This document shows positions 52,301-63,213 of a DNA stretch of 64,000 bases, in pieces (the stretch's first letter is position 1; every line of letters begins with the position of its first letter). A program made the position numbers and the translations under genes. The notes below the pieces were generated by a model that had not been told where the DNA came from, made no database searches, and saw only the letters and a program-made list of their open reading frames with translations. The stretch covers positions 1-64,000 of the forward strand of contig VZRS01014435.1 in NCBI GenBank assembly GCA_013398055.1. The letters are read 5' to 3'. The DNA is from Ifrita kowaldi. Taxonomy: Eukaryota; Chordata; Aves; Passeriformes; Cinclosomatidae.

Positions 52301-55300
52301 GGTAACAAATCAGATTGTTTATTAAAAACAAAGCAACAAGGTGAACTCCATAGTTCTGAAAAATGATAGAAATGTTACTATTTTGCATGCTAAATCCATG
52401 GAGTTCATGTTAACATTGCTTTATTTCTAGGGCAAAGAAGGCAGCAAAACTGAAGATAATGTAGCTTAAGAGAACAGTCCCCATTCAGAGAAAAATAGTA
52501 AGACAACAGATAATTCATATTGAGAAGGGCCTCTAGAGATTTTATTAGCCAGCATTCTCCTCAGGGCAAATATCATACACTCAAATCTAAAATGTAATAC
52601 AAATACATTTTAAAAGTGGTGTGATTTTTTTTTATCTGGCCCAGGCTTGGTTGAGCCAGACTACGTGTTCTTAAGCGCTGCTTGATAAATTAGGGAGAGT
52701 AACTTCATTGCATTCATGTAGTCAGTTTACAGCTTGAACTGGGTGCTTGTTTGCCCTTTGTTCCCATGTTGTGGTTTCTGTTGGAGTTTTACAGACTGCC
52801 CTTAAACTGAGAAAAAGTAAATACTTCATATTAGCTGTTAGTGCTACAACGTCTTTGAAAATATCAGTTTGATGTATGCATCTATTTTGTAAAAATGTAT
52901 ATTTCTTGTTCTTATTTTTCTCAACTTTCTGGCTCCAACATTTTTAGCAATTTTTGCTGTTCTCACAAGTGTTCTGACAAAAGATGACTGGTGGAACCTC
53001 CTCCTGAAGGCTATTTATGCCTTGTGTGACCTCTCGCGGTACAAGGAGGCAGAGCTGCTTGTGGATTCCTCACTGGAATATTACTCATTCTACGAGGATA
53101 GACAAAAGCGCAAGGAGCTGGAGTACTTTGGGCTCTCCGCTGCAATTCTCGACAAGAACTTCAGAAAAGCTTACAACTATATCAGGTGGGCTGCTGAGAA
53201 GGCAGAGCAGTCTGTGCTGTAATTGCCTCCACTGAGGCTGTAGTCATACTTCTGATGATACTGCTGTAGGAGGCAGGCTGATGCTTTTCAGCCTTGGCTA
53301 AAAGAGAGAAGGCTACTGAAGGAAACTGAAGGAAACTGAAGGAGCTTTCGGATAGCCTCACATTCCAGAAATGCACAATGCAATAGGTTGGTTGGTTGGT
53401 TTGGCCAGAACCATTGGTTCTGTTTTTCACTCTCATCTTTGCCTCAGTCACTGACCTTTTCTTTGAGTGTCTGTTCTTTGTAATCTTCCCTGAACTGCTG
53501 AGATTTTATTGAAGATACAGTATTTACTACATAGCATTTACTAATTTCTGGCGTACTTCTCATTCTGTAGAATCATGGTAATGGAAAATGTCAATAAGCC
53601 CCAGCTGTGGAACATCTTCAATCAAGTCACTATGCAGTCTCAGGATGTCCGTCACCATCGCTTTTGTCTCCGCCTGATGCTGAAAAATCCTGACAATCAC
53701 GTGCTGTGTGTCCTCAATGGGCACAATGCCTTTGTGTCTGGCAGTTTCAAGCATGCTCTTGGTAATATCTTTCATGTTCTAATATCAACAAACAGAACAA
53801 GTGAAAGTTTATAAAAAGAGCAAGATTTTTTTTTTCATCAGAAAATTATAGGTTCACAATGCTAGTCTGGTGCTTTAATTATTCTGTACACAAATCAGAG
53901 CATTGCTGAAGAATTTTGCTGATAGAAATGAAGATGGCACGTTTCAAGTTTAGCACACATTGCAAATATAACTAACTTGCAAAGATACTTGGAGGCTAAT
54001 GATGATAATAAGGACAGAACCAGCCCAATTTAAACAGCAAATACAGCTGGTTGCATGTTTTAAGCAGGCCTTAGAAGTAAACCTACGGCTTTCAGTCAAG
54101 CCCTCCAAATGTCACATTTAAATCCCAGCAAGATCCATGTGTGCCTTCTGTGTCTGATTGTTTTCTGCTTCCATTTTTGCATCACAATCTGCGTTCTTCC
54201 TTCAGAATCCAGTGGGTGCTGAAAATACACAATTTTCTTCCCTTTTTTTTTCTTGTGTATTTTGATGTAGGTATATTAGACTGTTTCTTTTCTTAGTTCA
54301 CACTTCTAATTCAAAGATTTCTTTCTTGCCCTTAAATTCTTAAGGAATGCTTTTCACAACCAACATCTTGATTCATTTATTTGCTTTTAGGTCAGTATGT
54401 GCAAGCATTCCGTGCAAACCCAGATGAACCTTTGTACAGTCTTTGTATTGGCCTGACTTTCATCCACATGGCCTCTCAGAAATATGTGCTGAAAAGGCAT
54501 GCTCTTCTAGTACAGGTGAGGCAGTGTGATTATTGTTACCCATAGTGTTTCCTGGCTTTGTATCTTGCAGGTGGTTATGGCTACAACACACTCTGTTTAA
54601 ATAATTTTTCACAATTAAGATGGCATTTCAAAAGAGGGAAGTGGCAAAACACGAGCACAGATGAATGTGCTTTTGAACTGTAGTTACACCATCTGAGTCT
54701 CCTCTCCTTATGGGTAAAGGTAGCTTGTTACTCACACAGATGTTAACAGCTGCCAGCTGTTTGTGAAAATATTACTGATTTCTTGGTGGCTATAATCTGG
54801 ATTTTCTTTCAAACTTTTCTTGGCCTGCCTTGCTGTAGAGTGGAATCTATGCCATGTGCCCTTTGAAGATATGCCTCATAAGCTGCATTGTTGAAATAAA
54901 TTTTACAGGGTTAGAAAGTGGGGTTTTTTCCCCCCGTCTTCCTTTTCCTCTTTTAGGTGCCTCTTACAGCTCTCTTTGTAAAGATCTTGTGAGCTCCAGT
55001 TTAGGCTACCCTCAAATTTTCAGCTTCCTTATTTGCATTTTTCTTTTCATCTGCAAGATCCAGTTACAAACCATGGACTGAGTATTTCCAAACAGAATCT
55101 TAAAAGTAATTTCCACCAAGTATTTTCATTAACTTGTAATACCTTTTAATTCCTGTAGCTGCTGAGCTCAGAGTCAGCACAGTATGGTGAGGATCCTGAG
55201 CTCTTGTGACTTCTGAAATTGCTGAAAGACTGAAGCTTGCACTGATCTTGACAAAAGCTACAGGTCCCCAGCTACTCTAATACAAAACCAGTTATGACAG

Positions 55301-56976
55301 TGTCCAACTTCAAGACATTTTGAACTTGGAAACTTTGGCCTAATTTTAGTATTTTTATCCAGTTTTTTTTCTGTAACCAGCCTGCCTTTCTTAAAGGGGC
55401 TGCCCTGTTCTCCTTTTATAACATACTTGAACAATGTCCTATTTATGTTACCCCCTGGCAATACAGTTCCCTGCTCTCTCTCTTCTCATTTCCTGCTTAC
55501 TATACTCAGTGATTTTACATCATTTCTTGCTGCTATGGTAGTTAATTAGTAATTCAGCCACAGTGACCTACTGGTGACCTAAATTATGATCATTAGCTGC
55601 TTGTGTCTGAACTAATTCCTCCTATTGAAGGAGGTACCTTCTCTGATTACCAACATGGTCCCTAGAAAGAAGGTCCTCTATTTACAACAGAATCATCACA
55701 CTCCAAAGTGGTAACAAAACAGAATGCATGGGAGGGGAGGAAAAGTTGAGTGCTCGATTTCTCTTACAGGGATTCTCCTTCCTTCACCGCTACTTGGACC
55801 TGCGCGGGCCATGTCAGGAGTCTTTCTACAACCTGGGCCGTGGCCTGCACCAGCTGGGATTGCTGCACCTGGCCATCCACTATTACCAAAGAGTACTTGA
55901 ACTTCCTCCCCTCACCTTAGAGGTACTGTAACTTTCTAAGTTATGGACAGAGAATAAAGTCAGGTAAATGTGAAGAATTTCTTAGTCATAGTAAAATTCT
56001 ACACATAAAATCTGTGTAGTTGCATCTCCTTCAATTTCTATTTTCATTCCTTGTTGTTGGAAGCCTGGATCTCATTGTCACCTGATAATATGTTTAAGCA
56101 TGTGTTAAGTTCAAAGGTTTATGAATTTTGAAGGATTTACTCATAGGCTGAAGCAGCAGCAAAAAGGATTGCTAAACAACTTTACCTGATTAAGTAGCTG
56201 ACTTTTCTATATATTACATGCCATAAATTATAACTGTAACTTTTGTGTGCTATGAAACAGCATGCTGGAGCAAGGTGGACCAGTATTAGGAATGCCTAAT
56301 TGCATCCGAGCCATGGTTGAATTCTAATTGATCTGTATTGAATCCTCATTGACACGTCATACATTTAGAAGTCTGGTCTGAGAGAAAGTTTTTGCCTAGC
56401 TGTGGCATGGGTAGGTAGAAGAAACATTGCAAGTGTGTTTAGAAAATGGGCAGGGTTGGTAAAGTAAGAGCTGTGTTAGTCAGCCCTGGGAGTTCAGAGC
56501 AGCGGTCTTGTGACCATGTAAAAGATGCAGGCAGTATTCACATTCTGGTTGAGGAAACAAATACTTGGCATGCAAAGACAAATTAAGGTAGTAGTTTCCT
56601 GGGTTTATGAGCTGGTTATTTAACTAGCAGCTAATGTGGTGAGTGTATAATTTTATAACTTTGGTGATTAACAACACAATGTGGAAACTCCTTAAAGAGG
56701 GAGAGCACAAGGAATACTCGTTCTGTTTCCATACAGCTGAAAGCCTTTATTAGCCATGAATATGTAATTTGATTCCACTGTAATGGCTACTCATGTTTTA
56801 GTTTTACACTGTTTTTGCATATTGGTAACTTTTTTTAATAATTATTTTTACAGGGAATAGAAACCGATCAGACAGACCTGAGAAGAGATACTGCCTTTAA
56901 CTTGTCGCTCATTTACCAGAGCAGTGGGAACACCAGAATGGCTCAGAAGATGTTATATACCTATGCAGTTGTGTGA
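40945..56976 (+). CDS. GTF3C3: GTF3C3, TFIIIC TPR subunit (19 coding exons, spliced)
   Basis: Subunit of TFIIIC (TFIIIC102; yeast Tfc4 counterpart), which binds internal promoters of tRNA and similar genes and recruits TFIIIB for RNA polymerase III. Exons: 40945-41043, 42101-42203, 43273-43466, 43844-43967, 44474-44665, 44937-45102, 45658-45805, 46824-46896, 47951-48037, 49051-49154, 49758-49929, 50380-50582, 51162-51263, 52166-52301, 52948-53185, 53571-53761, 54391-54515, 55770-55922, 56854-56976. Phases join cleanly: 2733 nt, 910 residues (human 886). Seen: conserved N-terminus MSGFSPELIEYLEGK; acidic run at residues 90-106 (16 Glu, 1 Asp; 43338-43388); TPR-type helices from about residue 150 (EREEAILMCMEIIRQ) to the C-terminus (NLGRGLHQLG..AIHYYQ, NLSLIYQSSGN). 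Intron 3 has a GC donor. Exon 9 codes for a Glu/Gln/Ser-rich linker with no obvious human match. The ATG at 40945 has G at -3; an N lies at -2. Confidence 0.97.
43467..43843 (+). other. GTF3C3: GTF3C3 intron 3, a GC-AG intron
   Basis: Exon 3 must end after AAA at 43466 to keep the conserved KKMMKEKRPRSK reading into exon 4 (43844, after CCATTTAG). The intron therefore starts GCAAGT. The nearest GT is four bases further and would shift the frame. Confidence 0.85.
45491..45509 (+). repeat. C-rich low-complexity run in GTF3C3 intron 6
   Basis: Two runs of six or more C separated by single A bases; too few runs for a quadruplex on the minus strand. Simple sequence only. Confidence 0.8.
47703..47731 (+). 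other. Perfect 11-bp stem-loop in GTF3C3 intron 8
   Basis: AGAGGGTGGAG (47703-47713) and CTCCACCCTCT (47721-47731) pair perfectly around the 7-base loop CTTGGTT. It lies about 220 bases upstream of exon 9, followed by an A-rich tract. Could form in the pre-mRNA; function unknown. Confidence 0.85.
53313..53402 (+). repeat. Short tandem repeats in GTF3C3 intron 15
   Basis: A decamer GGAAACTGAA-type unit is repeated about 2.5 times (53313-53343), and a GGTT tetranucleotide is repeated about four times (53386-53402). Ordinary simple sequence. Confidence 0.8.
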
Positions 56977-57605
56977 TGAGCTTTGTGCAGGTGGAATCGA
57001 TACCCTTTGGATTGACCTTTGCATTATGCAGTGCTGGGGAAGCTGGTTTTGAGTACAACTTTTTGTGCAGACAGTTAGAGACGTGGCTGGTGCTGTATTG
57101 TGGCTTTTTGGACTTCTGCTTCTGCCATTTGCACTGTGCCACGTGTGGATGGGACCTGGGCATTCTGAGCACACCCCTGACATGCTCACGAGTGGCTGCT
57201 TTTAGCTCTTCTCGTTTGGTGCACTGCTCTCTAAACTGATATTCAGTCTTGTATATAGAATCAAACAGTGAAAACTGAGGCCCAGTGTGATTTGCTGAGG
57301 GCTTTTGAGGGGGGAAAATGTACAATGTGCAGTATTTCAACTAATTACCAGTGAGGTTGCTGAAGAAGCCATATGCACTGGTGATGAGGGTTTTTTAATG
57401 TGCAGCATTAAATTACAATAATATAGAACCATCCTAGAGGATGAAGAATTCAGTATTTCAAGATCTTTAAAATACTCAGAACTTTCTAGGAGTTCAAATT
57501 CCTAGCAGTTTTTTTATTTGAAGGGGATTGATCTTTATTTCACTGAAACCAATGTGACTTTTATTCTTTTTCTGAACTTGTTAATAAAAATTCAGAGGTT
57601 AATGA
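56977..57605 (+). other. GTF3C3: GTF3C3 3' UTR
   Basis: From the TGA at 56974-56976 to just beyond AATAAA at 57583-57588, which is followed by a GT/T-rich element. Open frames within it lie on both strands and have no support. Confidence 0.75.
57583..57588 (+). terminator. GTF3C3: GTF3C3 poly(A) signal (AATAAA)
   Basis: Canonical hexamer about 600 bases after the stop codon, with T/G-rich sequence within 30 bases downstream. It is the first AATAAA after the stop. Confidence 0.75.
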
Positions 57606-57607
57606 TG

Positions 57608-57617
57608 TTTATTTATT
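57608..57617 (-). terminator. Candidate minus-strand poly(A) signals for the convergent gene
   Basis: TTTATTTATT on the plus strand reads as overlapping AATAAA hexamers on the minus strand, 20 bases beyond the GTF3C3 signal. It suits a convergent transcript (CCDC150-like), but simple AT-rich chance is possible. Confidence 0.3.
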
Positions 57618-59290
57618 CTCAGCTAACATATATCCTACTGAATAGGACAAACCTAAAGCCATATGGCATACCCTGATTTTCAGCAGCACAATTTAATGAA
57701 GCTCAGGTGTGTTTAGCTTTGCTGGTGTGCTCAGAACAGTCATTTGCCTCAAGGGAGAGAGGCTCTTGAATTAGTCTGGAGTCCTACCATATAAATTACA
57801 GTTTAGGGCCAAATTTCTGGAGGAGCAGAATGAGACAATTCCAGAGTGTCCTTGGGTTACCCCTAGGCTCCAGAGGGATGCAAGACATTTCTCCATACTA
57901 TACTAAACAAGTATCACAAATAACGTGTATCGGTCCCACAGAAACAGTAGTGCCATGGATCACAGAGGAGGTGGTGAACAGCTCTGCTGAAGCAGGTCAG
58001 AGTGCAACACCACCTGTCCTGAAGCCAGGTTGTACTGACACTGCGTGGAAGAGGAGGCCATGATGAAGATGAGCTGATCTTTGGTCTTAAAAACTGTCCC
58101 ATGTTGTAATCCTCTTCAGCATATTATGACGTAAGTCTCCTGCTCTAACTACTCTTTCCCCAGTCTGTTGCTCCACAGTAGGATAGGTTGAATGAATTCC
58201 ACTAATTCTTACGAAGGTAAGGTGATGTGTGGTGTAACATCACACACCTAATGGATTCCTTCTATGCTTCTGAAATAGCCCAAGGCTTATGTTCTCTCAT
58301 GACCCAGAGATCATCTCCCATTATAAGCAGCCAGTCCTGCCAGTTCCTCCCTGCCCCAGTCACGTCAGCATCCAGCCACAGGCACATGACTCTGACTTCA
58401 GTAATTCACCTGAACCCTCTGCAAACCAGTGTTTGTTTTGATAGCACCTGCCAGGCCTTAGTCTAAAGCTGGTGAAGGAGAAGGGATGAAAGCAAACATG
58501 TTGCATATCAACAGCGTATGTTTACAGTGATTATAAATAAAGAATAATTGTTTTGTTATAAATAGTAGTTTTAATATCAGCCTCATAATGCAAAGGACCT
58601 GAGTCAAAAAGACAACATAAGAGGTCTGAGTTAAAGCAAATCAGATGTTAGGGTTTAAACACGAATTCCTAGGTTCCCTATAGATGGGTGCCCTGTGAGC
58701 ACCTTTTATCTGCAGGTGGCCTCAGCAATTCCCACCTATCTAACTGTCAGATCAAGTAAAGTGCTAGATTCTTCCACACCTGGGTGCTAGCAGGGAGTCT
58801 CCTGACAGCAGGTGATGCTCTCCCAGGGCTGGGGATCACCCAGTCAGATGAGCTCATTTCCTGCACAGCTCACGTGGGCCTCTCCAGGGGTGAGCTGGAG
58901 GTCTGGTCTTTGCCCTGTGTGTCCAGGAAGGTATGAGGGGGAGGCTCCTCGCTTTTTCTCCTGGGAAAAGATGTGCTGTTTTATGAAGCTGATGACTCTT
59001 TGGGGAATCTTTGTCATTACTGAAGAAGAGATGAAGTTTTAGCAGTTTAATACTGGCATCTCTAAAAAGCTAATTACACGGCTGTACAAGAACTAATTAT
59101 GGAGAAGGCTGACGAACCTACCCAAAGAAGGTAAGCATGGCTGTCGGAAGGGTGTCTGTAGAGGGCATGGACAAGGGAAGGTCCACTGACATGGAGCTGA
59201 ATGCAGAGCAAAATAGATTAGCTGTTAGCTTTCAGATGAGTGTTTGCTTAATGAACATCAACCAATCATGAAGTGTGTACAAAACGCCTT
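57618..59290. other. Non-coding DNA downstream of GTF3C3
   Basis: Mixed composition with several open frames up to about 80 codons (e.g. 57830-58063 plus). They lack splice support, codon bias or a recognisable family. It may be 3' UTR or intron of the minus-strand gene. No clear transposon. Confidence 0.5.
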
Positions 59291-59543
59291 TTCTAAGTAC
59301 AGAATAGTCCCTTGAAGCTCTCCTGTACCTGTAATATTCTTTGCTGTTTCAATGTGTCTTTTGGCAAAAGGGGAGGAAACAAACTCAGTCTGAAGAAGAG
59401 GTCTGCTCTCCACCCCTGTGTGTAAGGAACTACAAAATAAAGTCTAGAAAACTGAAATCCTGACTGATAACAGCCTGCAAAATACCACTCAGGTCGTTTT
59501 TCTTTGCTTCCCACTTTGAAATGAATGTGCTTGCTTTTTTTAC

Positions 59544-59658
59544 CTCCTTTTTGGAGCTGCTCTCTTCTTGGCTCGTGGTTTTTCAGAACTTGTAGCTGCA
59601 GGCTGTCAAACCTAGATGTGAGCCGCTGGTGAGTTTTTGCTTCTATGCCAGCTGTGAT
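59544..59658 (-). CDS. CCDC150: Candidate coiled-coil exon, probable CCDC150 3' part
   Basis: On the minus strand a pyrimidine-rich acceptor (CATCTTTCCTAG) opens a frame of 38 codons plus one base. It includes KTHQRLTSRFDSLQLQVL and RREQLQKG, with heptad-like Leu/Phe spacing, and ends at a weak donor (GGAG then GTAAAA). The frame stays open past the donor to a TAG at 59293. The assignment to CCDC150 rests on coiled-coil character, strand and the human gene order, not on a recognised residue match. It could instead be a terminal exon of 121 codons. Confidence 0.45.
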
Positions 59659-60831
59659 CTAGGAAAGATGGTGTAATTAGAACTGCAGAGAGAACAGTGA
59701 ATGTGTTCCACATTTGAGTTCTGTGCAAGAGGGGCAGGAACAGCACACCCTTCACATCTTTCTCCTGTACGTAGGGGTAGGAGCTCTGTGATGCCCTCTT
59801 GCTTTGCTGTGAAAAGGAGTTGCCCCTGTCTTAGAAGGGTGGTGAAATCAACATGGGTTTCCAACACAGCATAAAATACAGAGGTATAGGAAAGGGGGAA
59901 AACAGATTCTGAGTGCCACAAACTCCTGAGAAAATGAGGGCAGAATAACTTCACCTGACAAGTGCTATAGAAATACTCTTTTGCTATTAGGATCTCTTTC
60001 AAATCATAGAACAATACTTGGGCTGATATAACAGCAAGTAAGACCTGAGGCTAGGGCACCTTTATTACTTTTTAATTTTACTTTGTGTTGGTTAACACTC
60101 TATAAATATCTAATCCCTTAGATTTTCACACCAATTTACTACAGTAATCCATGCAAGCTATAATAATTTGGATGTTGTGGTACAACAGTGCAAGAACAAG
60201 GTGATGGAAGGACAAATGATTCTTTGGGCAGGGGGTGTGGTGGATGGTTTTGCATGATGTCACATACAGTGACACAAGAGCAGCACAGGGGGGCAATTTA
60301 CTTGGCCACAACACTTCAGTTTGGTTGGATAAGACAGATATCTTGAGCCTGATAAAAACAATAGGCTCTGGGGGACAAAATCCCTTTTTACAAACCCCAC
60401 TAAATTGAAGTGGTTCACAGAAAAAGATGAAAACGTTTTCTCTTTTGAAGTATGATAAATGCCACTTAGTTTCACTTAGGCGAAAAGGCCACATGTGCAC
60501 CTCACTCTTCACCAGAGGGTTGTGGCTGAGATTCAGAGGGTTGCTTGGTGCGTGCATATGCTGAATTAGTATCTTGTTATCCAGCTTTTGCATTTCAGTG
60601 TTAAGAAAAGAGAAGTGACAAAATAGCTCAGCTGGCTTTTAGTGCAGAAACAGAACAGCATTGTTTTAAGTGGAATGATGCCTTAGGTTTTAACTTTTAT
60701 ATTTTTCAAATCCTCTACTGCCTGCTTAGTGTGTAACTCTGAAGTTTCGTGTGGCCTGTTAACTACTCTTCTCTCATGCTGGTTAAACATAACAAAGCCT
60801 CTCTAGGTTTGCTCTTCCAGGACACCTTGAT
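59659..60831. other. Non-coding stretch between candidate exon and LTR-like element
   Basis: Minus-strand open frames at 59643-60014 and 60126-60593 are longer than average but lack splice sites of quality or recognisable protein character. Nothing else seen. Confidence 0.45.
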
Positions 60832-61126
60832 TGTCCCAGGCGCCAAAATGTGTAAACTAAAAGCCTTTGAAGAGGAGGGGCAAACTTGGGGTAATTACAT
60901 CATTAACTGAAGTTATAATTGGAGAATTAACCCTGATATGCAAATGAACCAAACTTACAAAAGTGTGAAGTACCCGTGACCCAGGGTCCACCTTGGGTGG
61001 AGCCCCTCATAGGCTTTACACTCCTACGGTGTACCTTTGAAGGCCCTTCAAATAAATACCTACTTTTATTCTCTTAATCTTTTCTTAATCTAGACTCTGT
61101 TTTTAGGTAGCCACTTCAAGGCATCA
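60832..61126 (+). mobile_element. Solo LTR-like element (endogenous retrovirus remnant)
   Basis: About 295 bases that begin TGTCCC and end GGCATCA. AATAAA sits near 61050, about 75 bases before the end, followed by a T-rich stretch, as in the R-U5 part of avian retroviral LTRs. No flanking internal retroviral genes are present and no perfect target-site duplication is visible, so it would be an old solo LTR. The boundaries are estimates. Confidence 0.5.
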
Positions 61127-61866
61127 GGAACACAGAAGGAAAGTGACAATGTCTCTTTACCCAGAGCAACTGTTTTCTTTTCTGTGAGTCTCATAGCAGG
61201 AGAAGCAGGAATAATTTCTAATTTATCCTTCCACAGAAATAATTCCAAGATAACAATTCATTTAGATTTAATCTAAGCACGATGTCTTGGTCACTTCCTA
61301 CACTCACTACCATCAGGACAATGCAGCTTTCTTGCTCTCTTACAATCACTACACATTCTGTGCTATTTGAAGAAGGGTGGAAATCTTTCCACCACTGTCC
61401 CAAATTCTATGACATAGGGCACCATGAAGTGAAGCTTCACTTTCTGCTGATTTTTCATTACCACCCCAGTGTGTCTCCCTCCTTATTAATTAGTAAATTT
61501 TTTATAAAGTTTTGTATGTTTCCAATCTTTCAACCAATTTTTACCCATCTATTTTGTTTTAATGCCCCCTGGTGGCTCTTATCCATTCTGCTATTTTCAC
61601 ACGTTAAGCAAACTAATTATCCCAAATCCTAGAGATGCTGCATCAACAGCATCTTGACTCCCAAAGGCAGTATGAGCAGAACTGAAGACGATTTTGATAC
61701 AGAGCTCTCTTACTATGCTTTTGACCCTACACAAATAAGTAGTGAAAACAAATAAGCACTTCCCTCCAAATGATGTACCAAAGAGCTCAGGTTAAAACAA
61801 CCTTATCTTAGATTAATAAAAACCAAGTTTCCCCTTTGAGATACAAAATAGGATGCTGGGAGGTAC
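61127..61866. other. Intronic or intergenic DNA, no feature recognised
   Basis: AT-rich, with a plus-strand open frame 61282-61632 (116 codons) that has unremarkable composition and no start-site or domain evidence. Probably intron of the minus-strand gene. Confidence 0.45.
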
Positions 61867-61950
61867 CTGAAGTTTTCCTTTGTCACAGATCAGTTTATTC
61901 TTGCTGTCAGACAGCTCTGCCAGCACCAATTGCACCTGCTGCTGGACACA
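61867..61950 (-). CDS. CCDC150: Coiled-coil exon (28 codons), probable CCDC150
   Basis: Minus strand: a strong acceptor (TCTGCTCCTTTTCCCCCAG) at 61951 and donor (CTTCAG then GTACCT) bound exactly 84 bases, phase 0 to 0, without stops. The peptide CVQQQVQLVLAELSDSKNK continues to KLQ and has clear heptad Leu/Val spacing with charged and Gln residues. By gene order the neighbour convergent with GTF3C3 is CCDC150, a long coiled-coil protein of poorly known function. Other exons must lie beyond the right edge. Confidence 0.6.
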
Positions 61951-63019
61951 CTGGGGGAAAAGGAGCAGAAGTCACCACCTTGCAGGAAAACAAAGCAAAA
62001 AGCAACCAAAAAAAGAGATTCTTGGTATATAAATTGCTTCAGGTATAAATTTTCAATTATATGAAACACTAAAACAGATTTTAAAAAACAAAATACCCAA
62101 ATGGCATAAATTCCTCCAAGACCAGTTTAATTTTAGGAGCAGCTGCTCAAATTAGCACAATTGTCCGGATGGCCACAAGAAGGCCACCGTCCTAGAAGCA
62201 CAGCCAACAGAAATGGAGGGATGAAAGAAACCTTTGACAACAGGGAACAGAGAAGCAAAAAATAAGTAGAAGAATAAGAAGGCATGAACAGAATTAAAAT
62301 AACTTAGACAGTAAAGAATACCAAAAAAAGCATGACATTTTTAATGTTCTGAATGCTCTATTGATTCATATTCTTTATCTGAAGGAATATGACAGAGGAG
62401 TTCTGTGTCAAGCAGAAAAAAGATATCAATATGTTACAGACTAGCTACTGTAGAAATGAAACTTTGATTATCAAATGACACACATTCAAAAGATGTTTCA
62501 GCTAATTTGTTTTAGCAGTGTGATTTTAGGACCTTATCAGCAGCTAAGTGTTTGTTAGGATCTTCAGTATATAAAACTGGTTATCACATCCAGCACTGTA
62601 AAAACCAAATGGTAAAAGCATTGGTAGCACAGTATTACTAAGCTTTTACTCAACCTTTCTGGAACCAGTAAAGTATCCTGATCTAGGTGACTGAGACTAG
62701 GGAGAAATAATGGAATGGGAACAAGTTAAAAACAGGAATGAGGTGCCAAGGGCAAATGAAGATGGAAGGGATAAACCCCCTCTTCTACTACCTGGAGGCT
62801 TTGGACTCAGTTCCTTTTCTGTCTGTAGCCAGAACAACACTCTCTGACACGTGTGGTTCACCAGTGTTAGACAGTTTTTCCACGGTGTATTTTCACCCAC
62901 CGCTGCTACCCTGGCCTGCACAGGGCTAATGGCTGGGTCGAAGCCGGTGTTTCTGGGATCTCTGAGTGGAAATCTTGTGTAACTTGCTCCAGGTGCCCCT
63001 GCCTTGGCCAGGGAAGGGG
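61951..63019. other. Non-coding stretch, no gene recognised
   Basis: AT-rich to about 62730, then GC-richer. Long open frames on both strands at 62697-63185 reflect composition and the CR1 tail; none has splice support. Likely an intron of the minus-strand gene. Confidence 0.45.
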
Positions 63020-63097
63020 CGGAGAGGGGAGGTTGGACTAGATGATCTCCAGAGGTCCCTTCCAGCTGTGACTCTGAAACGACTGAGTCTGAAAAGG
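63020..63097 (+). mobile_element. Short CR1 3' tail, sense
   Basis: Text like 'ggttggactagatgatctccagaggtcccttccag' is the diagnostic CR1 3' end, followed by a decayed tail (tgactctgaaacgactgag). Heavily 5'-truncated. Confidence 0.75.
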
Positions 63098-63213
63098 AGG
63101 AAAGACTGACCGATCCTGTGTGCACTCCTGCCCCGCAGGGCCCTGCAGCAGCCACGGCTGAGGCACAGCCCACGGCGGCCACCACAGGGCACTGTTCCTG
63201 CTGGCTTCCCCCT

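Noticed and set aside
59099..59130. Plus-strand ATG with a short open stretch and a GTAAGC donor
   Set aside because: Eleven codons with an isolated donor and no downstream partner exon; likely chance.
60126..60593. 155-codon minus-strand open frame
   Set aside because: Begins in a Lys/Leu-like stretch but has a poor acceptor, no heptad pattern and ordinary composition; most likely chance.
62697..63185. 162-codon minus-strand open frame
   Set aside because: Explained by GC-rich sequence and the CR1 tail; no coherent protein features.
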